48,901 bases of DNA from a virus, in IMG/VR virus record IMGVR_UViG_3300027123_000125, positions 1-48,901 of that record. The stretch is one strand, 5' to 3'. The position numbers and the translations under genes are program-made. The first letter of the stretch is position 1; each line of letters starts with the position of its first letter. The notes below the pieces were generated by a model, which ran no database searches, was not told the DNA's origin, and saw only the letters and a program-made list of their open reading frames with translations. Of this stretch, positions 5,283 to 9,962 are shown in pieces.

Positions 5283-5310
5283 TTGACAGGCAATGGGGGT
5301 GTGCTAAGAT
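5283..5310 (+). promoter_or_regulatory. Promoter with about 28-nt leader
   Basis: TTGACA, 16-nt spacer, TAAGAT. The leader ends ATTTATAAACACAAC before the ATG at 5345. Confidence 0.65.
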
Positions 5311-5344
5311 TCAGTGTCGGGTCGTTCTCATTTATAAACACAAC

Positions 5345-5542
5345 ATGAGTATTAATACAGAAACCACAATCAAGTTTAGTGATTTAGAGGAAGTAATTAT
5401 CATTAACTCTGGAACCGCCAATGCATATGTCGATTCCGCTTTTCACAAAGGATGGGATCGCGATTTGACAGAAGTGGAATGTGATCTTGTCACAGAGTTC
5501 TATCAACAAGAGCTTTATGAATTGGCTTTGAGCCGTTGGTAA
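5345..5542 (+). CDS. Unidentified 65-residue protein
   Basis: Starts MSINTETTIKFSDLEEVIII. Beta-rich N-terminus, then HKGWDRDLTEVECDLVTEFY and a helical end. I recognise no family. It is the first of two genes in this unit; the next begins 7 nt after its stop with no boundary element between, consistent with the elements marking transcription units rather than genes. Confidence 0.72.
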   Translation: MSINTETTIKFSDLEEVIIINSGTANAYVDSAFHKGWDRDLTEVECDLVTEFYQQELYELALSRW

Positions 5543-5549
5543 TATTACT

Positions 5550-5813
5550 ATGCACCTCACCCCTATTATCAATGGTTCTCTAAAGAACACGTTTATCAAT
5601 GTCTGCAATTTTAAAATCAATTTGTTTGGTAGTGATATTCCTGTAGAGGTTCTCTTTGATTCTGAGATTGATGATGATAATATTTCATTTCAATTTGTTT
5701 GCATGGTTGCTTACGACAAATCAGCGTTTGATGCTGATTCTATCACCGAGATAGATGAGTACATTCTCACCAACGCTATTGACAAATGGAATCAATACAT
5801 AAATGAACCATAA
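5550..5813 (+). CDS. Small protein, third member of the array family
   Basis: An 87-residue protein starting MHLTPIINGSLKNTFINV. Beta-rich first half (FKINLFGSDIPVEVLF), FVCMVAYDKSAF in the middle, and a C-terminal helix ITEIDEYILTNAIDKWNQYI that lines up with the helices of 3158-3418 and 3987-4298. Here the family member is the second gene of a plus-strand unit, whereas the other two are single minus-strand genes. Function unknown. Confidence 0.72.
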   Translation: MHLTPIINGSLKNTFINVCNFKINLFGSDIPVEVLFDSEIDDDNISFQFVCMVAYDKSAFDADSITEIDEYILTNAIDKWNQYINEP

Positions 5814-5831
5814 ATAGTAATACCACAAGAG

Positions 5832-5860
5832 ACCCGCTGTAGCAATACGGCGGGTTTTTT
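5832..5860 (+). terminator. Terminator after the gene at 5550-5813
   Basis: Stem ACCCGC / GCGGGT with an inner GTA/TAC pairing, then TTTTTT. Confidence 0.8.
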
Positions 5861-5931
5861 GTTATTCAAATGTTATGCAAATAAGAGCCAAATAACATAT
5901 CTATGATATATCACTAATTTATCACTATTTC

Positions 5932-5970
5932 ATAGTTTTGGCTTCTGGGGTGCCCGAAATGGAAAACTAT
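5932..5970 (+). repeat. 39-bp boundary element, copy 10
   Basis: Arms ATAGTTTT and AAAACTAT, core TTCTGGGGTGCCCGAAA. The inner hairpin TTCTGGG / CCCGAAA includes a T-G pair, as expected if folding as RNA matters. Confidence 0.88.
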
Positions 5971-5977
5971 GGTCCCA

Positions 5978-5994
5978 AGCAGGAACCATGCCAA
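5978..5994 (-). promoter_or_regulatory. Sigma-54-like -24/-12 site, minus strand
   Basis: On the minus strand TTGGCATGGTTCCTGCT has GG and GC separated by exactly 10 nt, as in sigma-54 promoters. It points back towards boundary element 10, away from the gene at 6094, so it may instead be a protein-binding site. Confidence 0.35.
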
Positions 5995-6033
5995 AAGCAA
6001 TTGTCAAATTCTGATGACATTTCACTTTCCCCC

Positions 6034-6062
6034 TTGATTTCAGATGAAAAGTGAATGACAAT
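6034..6062 (+). promoter_or_regulatory. Promoter inside a leader shared with the gene at 6670
   Basis: TTGATT, 17-nt spacer, GACAAT. The -35 lies inside an inverted repeat (TTCACTTT / AAAGTGAA). The whole block from about 5977 to 6076 recurs at about 6551-6650. Confidence 0.5.
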
Positions 6063-6093
6063 CTGCGCGACGGTTAGAACTATAAAAAACCAT

Positions 6094-6447
6094 ATGGCAT
6101 ACTATCGGAAATCCTATCAGGTCTACTGCACCGCTTGCGTCCAATGCGCGAGCCTCACCAGCAAGTCCTACGCTCGCAAGTCCGAAGGCAAGTGCAAGGC
6201 TTGCTTCACCGGAGTGCCCCGTGCCGATGCTATCGTCAGCAGCGGCAGGTGCGAGGACTACCCTTGTTGCGGCCATGAGGCTGGCGGTTGCCCCGCCATT
6301 GACGCGCAAGGCCGTCAGCGGTTCCGTTGTGCTACCTGCGCCACTCTTATGTCACACAATGCTCGGAGTGCTGTTTGTGATAGCTGTCACACTAGGCGCA
6401 ATAGATATATAAATGAAGACCCTACATGGGCGGATCATAATGACTAA
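6094..6447 (+). CDS. Cysteine-rich zinc-ribbon protein
   Basis: I choose the ATG at 6094 (MAYYRKSYQVYC), giving 117 residues; a longer in-frame start at 6055 would lie inside the promoter. Cysteine pairs at CTAC, CKAC, CCGH, CATC and CDSC suggest two or more zinc-binding ribbons, probably for nucleic-acid or protein binding. The gene is clearly GC-rich against its AT-rich surroundings, a sign of separate origin. It is followed by a hairpin terminator and element 11. No specific family recognised. Confidence 0.77.
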   Translation: MAYYRKSYQVYCTACVQCASLTSKSYARKSEGKCKACFTGVPRADAIVSSGRCEDYPCCGHEAGGCPAIDAQGRQRFRCATCATLMSHNARSAVCDSCHTRRNRYINEDPTWADHND

Positions 6448-6476
6448 TATTGTCAAATAGTCAGCAAATAACACAA

Positions 6477-6507
6477 CCTCGTTATATTAGTATAACGGGG
6501 TTTTTTT
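6477..6507 (+). terminator. Terminator after the zinc-ribbon gene
   Basis: Stem CCTCGTTATA / TATAACGGGG with TTAG loop, then TTTTTTT leading into boundary element 11. Confidence 0.8.
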
Positions 6508-6546
6508 ATAGTTTTTGGTTTTGGGGAGTCCAGATCCGAGAACTAT
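6508..6546 (+). repeat. 39-bp boundary element, copy 11
   Basis: Arms ATAGTTTT and AGAACTAT (one mismatch), core TTTGGGGAGTCCAGA. Confidence 0.85.
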
Positions 6547-6551
6547 GCCGA

Positions 6552-6568
6552 AGCAGGAACCATGCCAA
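6552..6568 (-). promoter_or_regulatory. Sigma-54-like -24/-12 site, minus strand
   Basis: Identical 17-mer to the site at 5978-5994, at the same position in the duplicated leader and again pointing towards the boundary element. Confidence 0.35.
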
Positions 6569-6607
6569 GTGCCTTTATAAAATTCTTGTGACAAATCATT
6601 TTTCCCC

Positions 6608-6636
6608 TTGATTTGAAATGAAAAATCGATCACAAT
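6608..6636 (+). promoter_or_regulatory. Promoter in the duplicated leader
   Basis: TTGATT, 17-nt spacer, CACAAT. The flanking inverted repeat (TTTTTC / GAAAAA) differs from the copy at 6034-6062 but keeps its pairing. Confidence 0.5.
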
Positions 6637-6669
6637 CTGCGCGACGGTAAGAAACAACAAAAAATCACT

Positions 6670-6879
6670 ATGTACCAAACCACTGAAGCCCAGAGCAAAT
6701 CCGAAACCGCCCTTAAGAAAAAGGGATTCCGTTTCTCGGCTTGGCTCCCCTTTGAACCGGACGCTGAGAATCAACCGGCAGAGGGGACAGAACACCTCGG
6801 CGTCATCGTGATGGTGAAGCGAGCCACTCGTTTTTCTACTGAGTATCGCGAAATCAATCCTGACGGTTTTATCAATTAA
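6670..6879 (+). CDS. Unidentified 69-residue protein
   Basis: Starts MYQTTEAQSKSETALKKKGF; a basic N-terminus, then FRFSAWLPFEPD and a beta-rich GVIVMVKRATRF segment. It shares its leader with the unrelated zinc-ribbon gene at 6094, showing that the same regulatory block serves different cargo. Followed by a terminator at 6901. No family recognised. Confidence 0.67.
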   Translation: MYQTTEAQSKSETALKKKGFRFSAWLPFEPDAENQPAEGTEHLGVIVMVKRATRFSTEYREINPDGFIN

Positions 6880-6900
6880 ACACTAAACAAATACAATAGC

Positions 6901-6929
6901 CCTACTGTGATAAACAGTGGGGTTTTTTT
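6901..6929 (+). terminator. Terminator after the gene at 6670-6879
   Basis: Stem CCTACTGT / ACAGTGGG with GATAA loop, then TTTTTTT. Confidence 0.8.
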
Positions 6930-7004
6930 GTGTCAAATATTAATCAAATGTTCTGCAAATAACAATCAAATATGAATAACGAATAGTGATTTATCACTAA
7001 TTTC

Positions 7005-7043
7005 ATAGTTTTTACTTTTGGGGAGCCCAAAACCGAAAACTAT
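7005..7043 (+). repeat. 39-bp boundary element, copy 12
   Basis: Arms ATAGTTTT and AAAACTAT, core TTTTGGGGAGCCCAAAA with a perfect 7-bp inner hairpin of different sequence from copy 8. It lies at a convergent junction between two unit 3' ends. Confidence 0.9.
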
Positions 7044-7101
7044 CGCTTATTTATAAACAACTATTTATAAACAAGAAACCCCCTGTATTACTACAGAGGG
7101 T
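7044..7101. other. Leader-terminator remnant with no gene
   Basis: After boundary element 12 come two tandem copies of TATTTATAAACAA, the motif that precedes the start codons at 4901 and 5345. A hairpin CCCTGTA / TACAGAGGG (about 7080-7100) follows directly. No reading frame lies between them. The hairpin may also terminate the minus-strand gene at 7161-7364. Confidence 0.5.
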
Positions 7102-7160
7102 TTGTCATTAAGGGCCTTATCTAGTCATTCCTACTATCAGTAGGATTAGCAATAGTATTA

Positions 7161-7364
7161 TCATAGCTCGCCCTTATTGTATTTAGCTTCTAACTTGAGG
7201 AGGCCACTATTTATATTGGCTTTCGTACTAATCCAAATATCGGGATCAATATCAAGTTCTTTACAATCGGCTATTTGTTTATCACAATGAATGATTCTAG
7301 CTTTAAGAGCTAATTGTATATGTACTAATTCCATTAAGGCTATTGATTCGGTCGATTCGGTCAT
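7161..7364 (-). CDS. Unidentified small helical protein
   Basis: A 67-residue protein starting MTESTESIALMELVHIQLAL, predicted helical, with a cysteine-containing middle (IIHCDKQIADCKELD) and IWISTKANINSGLLKLEAKY at the end. It lies downstream of the gene at 7432-7860 on the same strand, with a GCGCG / CGCGC hairpin (7396-7416) in the 67-nt gap, which may attenuate readthrough. No family recognised. Confidence 0.65.
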   Translation of the reverse strand: MTESTESIALMELVHIQLALKARIIHCDKQIADCKELDIDPDIWISTKANINSGLLKLEAKYNKGEL

Positions 7365-7431
7365 ATTGTATTAGGATAAGAGGTTGTTATTAATTGCGCG
7401 TTTATAGTATTCGCGCCCCACTGTTTATATA

Positions 7432-7860
7432 TTAGCCTTCTACGTTTACCACGTTATCAATAGACATAGTGAGAAACTTGGGTTTATCACTATCACTACG
7501 ATATTGTTGAATAGCGTTGTACTCTTCTTCAGTAATAGGACGGCCATCAACAAACAAATCGAATTTGTTTTTGGGATTGTTATGAGGAATGCCAGCCAAA
7601 TACAATTGGCCGGTTTTCTTGTTTCTCACTACGCCGTCTTTGATAAACTCAAACCAAGTGGGTTTACCAACAGCGTCAGGGAATATATTATTATAAGTAT
7701 CTTCTCCCGCAAGCGATATAGTAAAACGAAAGTCCCTAGTGACACGGCCTTTGTATATATTTAAGGGTATGCCACTACGGCCACCAGTCTTTAATTCATA
7801 TTCGCCTTGTAGTAGAATAGTGGCAATGTGACCAGCCTTAATTGTATTTATATTGATCAT
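7432..7860 (-). CDS. Homologue of the gene at 8249-8674; function unknown
   Basis: I choose the ATG at 7860 (MININTIKAGHIATILL), 142 residues, because it aligns with the start of the product at 8249-8674. Shared blocks: I.AG.I.T.LL.GE, KTGGRSG.PLN, the F.I.LAG.D.Y.N region, a .W(F)..(V/I)K.G.V segment, VDGRP.T.EE and PKFLT near the end. I see no catalytic motif and know no family name. The gene is AT-rich while its homologue is GC-rich. The promoter is TTGTCA at 7913-7918, N16, TATATA at 7891-7896, with a leader of about 24 nt. Confidence 0.82.
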   Translation of the reverse strand: MININTIKAGHIATILLQGEYELKTGGRSGIPLNIYKGRVTRDFRFTISLAGEDTYNNIFPDAVGKPTWFEFIKDGVVRNKKTGQLYLAGIPHNNPKNKFDLFVDGRPITEEEYNAIQQYRSDSDKPKFLTMSIDNVVNVEG

Positions 7861-7896
7861 GATGTTGTATTTATATAGTGACGTTGTATTTATATA
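7842..7896 (-). repeat. Three TTGTATTTATAT repeats over promoter and start
   Basis: Copies at about 7842-7853, 7866-7877 and 7885-7896 (plus strand). The outermost supplies the TATATA -10; the middle one could be an alternative -10 or an operator half; the innermost lies within the first codons. Confidence 0.5.
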
Positions 7897-7912
7897 AGAA
7901 CCAAACTGACTA

Positions 7913-7918
7913 TGACAA
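7913..7918 (-). promoter_or_regulatory. -35 box of the promoter for 7432-7860
   Basis: TTGTCA, 16 nt from TATATA at 7891-7896. Confidence 0.5.
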
Positions 7919-7982
7919 TTTAACATACTGATATATATATACAAGAAATGAATCTACTTTAATTTTCTACGTTAACGGGCAC

Positions 7983-8036
7983 TTGGCACAGCCTATGCTG
8001 GGAGCAGGAACCATGCCAGAGCAGGAAACGTGCCAA
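7983..8036. promoter_or_regulatory. Cluster of three sigma-54-like sites (left)
   Basis: Plus-strand TTGGCACAGCCTATGCT at 7983-7999; minus-strand TGGCATGGTTCCTGCT at 8003-8018; minus-strand TTGGCACGTTTCCTGCT at 8020-8036. Each keeps GG-N10-GC. The first two face each other across GGG; the two minus sites point towards the gene at 7432-7860. Confidence 0.45.
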
Positions 8037-8049
8037 CCTATCGGAAACG

Positions 8050-8088
8050 ATAGTTTTCGGAAATGGAGACCCCAAATCGGAAAACTAT
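8050..8088 (+). repeat. 39-bp boundary element, copy 13 (diverged)
   Basis: Arms ATAGTTTT and AAAACTAT, core AATGGAGACCCCAAA. The core fits the consensus poorly and reads about as well inverted (TTTGGGGTCTCC), so its orientation is uncertain. It is centred between the two clusters of sigma-54-like sites. Confidence 0.7.
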
Positions 8089-8101
8089 GCTTTGCACGGA
8101 C

Positions 8102-8162
8102 TTGGCATAGAACCTGCTGGGAGCAAGAAGTGTGCCAAGTGTGACTTGGCATGAAACTTGCT
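8102..8162. promoter_or_regulatory. Cluster of three sigma-54-like sites (right)
   Basis: Plus-strand TTGGCATAGAACCTGCT at 8102-8118; minus-strand TTGGCACACTTCTTGCT at 8122-8138; plus-strand TTGGCATGAAACTTGCT at 8146-8162. All keep GG-N10-GC. The last could start a transcript about 75 nt upstream of the gene at 8249. Confidence 0.45.
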
Positions 8163-8180
8163 AGCCTTTGGATTGAGTAC

Positions 8181-8220
8181 TCAAAGATTCTTTGAGATTC
8201 TTTGAGATTCTTGGAGACTC
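8181..8220 (+). repeat. Four 10-bp tandem repeats
   Basis: TCAAAGATTC, TTTGAGATTC (twice) and TTGGAGACTC follow in register. A 10-bp period places every copy on the same helical face, as expected for a protein-binding array. Confidence 0.6.
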
Positions 8221-8248
8221 TCATTCAAAACTAGACTAGTCTTTCCTT

Positions 8249-8674
8249 GTGATCGATCTAAACAAAATCCGCGCTGGTTCCATTGTCACCGTTCTCCTCA
8301 AAGGAGAACATTCCATGAAAACCGGAGGCCGTTCTGGTCTTCCGCTCAACCCTCTCCTTGGTCGCGTGATGAAGAATCACCGATTCGTTGTCACGCTTGC
8401 GGGCCCGGATAGTTATGGGAACCGCCATGAAGATGCACCCGGTGACAAGCCGTGGTTTGTGTGGGTGAAGCCCGGACTGGTCAAACACCCGGTGACTGGC
8501 CGTGAATACGTCGCTGCGCTTCCTTCCTCTGCGGTGAAGTCTCTGGGATATGTCGTGGACGGTAGGCCAGCGACCGCCGAAGAATTGGAGACAATTGCAC
8601 TTTACAAGAAGGCAAAAACTCCGCCGAAATTCCTCACCTTCCCTGTCGAAGACGTTGCCAATCTGGCCGACTAA
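8249..8674 (+). CDS. Homologue of the gene at 7432-7860; function unknown (GTG start)
   Basis: A 141-residue protein. The GTG at 8249 is preferred because the next residues (IDLNKIRAGSIVTVLLKGE) align with the ATG start of the homologue at 7432-7860. The shared KTGGRSG.PLN, LAG.D.Y.N, VDGRP.T.EE and PPKFLT blocks make the relationship clear. Codons are GC-rich, unlike the AT-rich homologue, which argues against a recent local duplication. No Shine-Dalgarno sequence is visible. Followed by a strong terminator. Function unknown. Confidence 0.85.
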   Translation: MIDLNKIRAGSIVTVLLKGEHSMKTGGRSGLPLNPLLGRVMKNHRFVVTLAGPDSYGNRHEDAPGDKPWFVWVKPGLVKHPVTGREYVAALPSSAVKSLGYVVDGRPATAEELETIALYKKAKTPPKFLTFPVEDVANLAD

Positions 8675-8694
8675 GGAAAACGAAAGTCAAATCA

Positions 8695-8723
8695 AATCCC
8701 CTTCGAAAGAGGGGATTTTTTTT
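8695..8723 (+). terminator. Terminator closing the cassette array
   Basis: Stem AATCCCC / GGGGATT with a short loop, then eight T. Confidence 0.85.
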
Positions 8724-8737
8724 GTTCAGATTGCGCC

Positions 8738-8766
8738 TTGACAATCCCCCCATTTTTCGAAATAAT
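8738..8766 (+). promoter_or_regulatory. Strong sigma-70-like promoter without an adjacent gene
   Basis: TTGACA, 17-nt spacer, AATAAT. The nearest confident gene downstream starts at 9094, so it would make an untranslated leader of about 320 nt or a small RNA. Confidence 0.6.
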
Positions 8767-9049
8767 GCCCGACGTTTCTCAAATACGGCAGCGGGGGGGT
8801 CTAAAAATCATTCTGCCCTTCTTCTATTAATATACCTCTTGTTAATATATACCTCTATCATTCTATCCTTAAATTAATAATTCTTTTCTTTTATTAATGA
8901 TATCCATTAAAAGAAGTCTATTCTCTCTCCCTTTAAACACATTACTAAATAATTACTATCTTTATGTAAGACTCCCCTATTTCTCAAAAAATAAGACCAA
9001 AAGGAAGACCTAGAAACTTTGCAGGGTCAAAAAATCCCCGGAGCCTCCC

Positions 9050-9069
9050 CTAAAAAATACCTTTTTTAG
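9050..9069. terminator. AT-rich perfect hairpin before the HNH gene
   Basis: CTAAAAAA and TTTTTTAG form an 8-bp stem with a TACC loop. On the plus strand it lies 25 nt before the HNH start; it could also be a palindromic site linked to the nuclease. Confidence 0.4.
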
Positions 9070-9093
9070 ATATAGCTTGTGTAGATATATCTA

Positions 9094-9609
9094 ATGTTAA
9101 TCAAATGTTCTGTCTGCGGGGCTGACAAAGAAGATACAGAGTTTAATAGAGTAAAAAGCAAGTGCAATACTTGTTGTTACTCCCAAGAATACAATAAAAT
9201 TAAAGAAAAGATGGGAAATACAGATGGCGGTGAGATAGTCTATCTCAAAAAAGTCATCTTAAGCAAAGCAAAAAAGCGTTCAAAAAAGAAAAATCTGGAA
9301 TTCAACCTTACGCTGGGGGATTTAATAAACATTAAAAATAATACCTGCCCCATTTTAGGCCACGAAATCCTATACAAATCAGGCATCGATCACAGGAGAT
9401 CAGCATCATTAGATAGAGTAGACCCAAATAAAGGATACATAAAAGGCAATGTCAAGATAGTATCCTATGAAGGCAACTCATTAAAAAATAGAAACAATTA
9501 TCATTCCGCCATTAAGATGCTGGAATATATAATACAAAACTCGCCGCCAGAAGATATGGCTCCCGAAAAGCGAGACGAATTACTTAATCTTCTTAAATAC
9601 TTTAATTAA
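9094..9609 (+). CDS. HNH / endonuclease VII-like nuclease (probably homing type)
   Basis: A 171-residue protein. The N-terminus has a zinc ribbon (CSVC at 5-8, CNTC at 24-27); a basic linker (KKRSKKKNLEF) follows; the C-terminal part (about residues 85-132) carries TCPILGH, IDHRRSASLDRVDP, GYIKGN and the closing N..K pattern typical of phage HNH/His-Me-finger endonucleases. It should nick or cut DNA; most such phage genes are free-standing homing enzymes. It lies at the junction between the cassette array and the core genome, preceded by palindromic AT repeats, and overlaps the convergent gene at 9580-9921 by 30 nt. Confidence 0.82.
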   Translation: MLIKCSVCGADKEDTEFNRVKSKCNTCCYSQEYNKIKEKMGNTDGGEIVYLKKVILSKAKKRSKKKNLEFNLTLGDLINIKNNTCPILGHEILYKSGIDHRRSASLDRVDPNKGYIKGNVKIVSYEGNSLKNRNNYHSAIKMLEYIIQNSPPEDMAPEKRDELLNLLKYFN

Positions 9610-9921
9610 CTCTTGCTCAAATTCGGGGTCTTTGCTGTATTCTATATTTATTTGTTTTGTATTTTCCTCTCCTTTAATTATAATACTAATATATGGTAAA
9701 TCATATTTCGCACAAGTCATGGACGCGAGAGATACTAAACACGAATCGCAAATCTTTATTTGTTTACCGTCTTCTGCAAGCATATTAAAATAAACAAGCT
9801 TACGCACAGTGAAGAATAATAAATAATCTTGTTTACTATATGACAGTTCACAGCCCTCACAGCAAATCTTCTTTCTGCAAGTCTTAGGGTTTACAACTGT
9901 AACATTTAATTTATTCTTCAT
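9580..9921 (-). CDS. Cysteine-rich small protein, possible zinc binder
   Basis: A 113-residue protein starting MKNKLNVTVVNPKTCRKKIC. Cysteines in CCEGC and CDSC could form one zinc site around a beta-rich core (YLLFFTVRKLVYF). A charged C-terminal helix ends the protein. It is divergent from phoH (41 nt between starts) and its 3' end overlaps the HNH gene. No family recognised; a small regulator is possible. Confidence 0.7.
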   Translation of the reverse strand: MKNKLNVTVVNPKTCRKKICCEGCELSYSKQDYLLFFTVRKLVYFNMLAEDGKQIKICDSCLVSLASMTCAKYDLPYISIIIKGEENTKQINIEYSKDPEFEQELIKVFKKIK

Positions 9922-9934
9922 TCTATATAATACA

Positions 9935-9953
9935 TGTAATTAAAATAATAAGG
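9935..9953 (+). promoter_or_regulatory. Candidate phage-specific promoter motif
   Basis: TGTAATTAAAATAATAAGG ends 9 nt before the phoH start. Close relatives precede 16013, 19216 and 25315. Confidence 0.4.
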
Positions 9954-9962
9954 CCAATTAAA

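Larger units (their letters stand above)
7861..8248. promoter_or_regulatory. Gene-free divergent control region
   Basis: This 388-bp stretch separates two divergent homologous genes. From left to right it holds the AT repeats and promoter of the minus gene, a TA-rich run, three sigma-54-like sites (7983-8036), boundary element 13 (8050-8088), three more sigma-54-like sites (8102-8162), a GAGTACTC palindrome (8174-8181) and four 10-bp repeats (8181-8220). No reading frame of note is seen. Confidence 0.6.
8724..9093. other. Gene-free, pyrimidine-rich junction
   Basis: Between the array and the HNH gene I see no credible coding sequence. It holds the promoter at 8738-8766, a G-rich run (8791-8799), a long C/T-rich plus strand (about 8810-8990), a TTAATATAYACCTCT-like direct repeat (about 8827-8856), and an AT hairpin (9050-9069) followed by TAGATATATCTA. 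It may be a replication or transcription control region, or a recombination junction. Confidence 0.5.

Noticed and set aside
125-8088. The 13 repeats as a CRISPR array
   Set aside because: Spacing ranges from a few hundred to almost 1900 bp with genes between; no regular short spacers and no cas genes.
125-8088. The repeats as integron attC sites
   Set aside because: They lack the GTTRRRY and RYYYAAC core sites and the typical L'/L'' arms, and no integron integrase is in the window. The functional analogy is kept as a hypothesis only.
8765-8830. A 21-codon frame (MPDVSQIRQRGGLK...) after the orphan promoter
   Set aside because: Its ATG lies within the -10 box, upstream of the expected transcription start.
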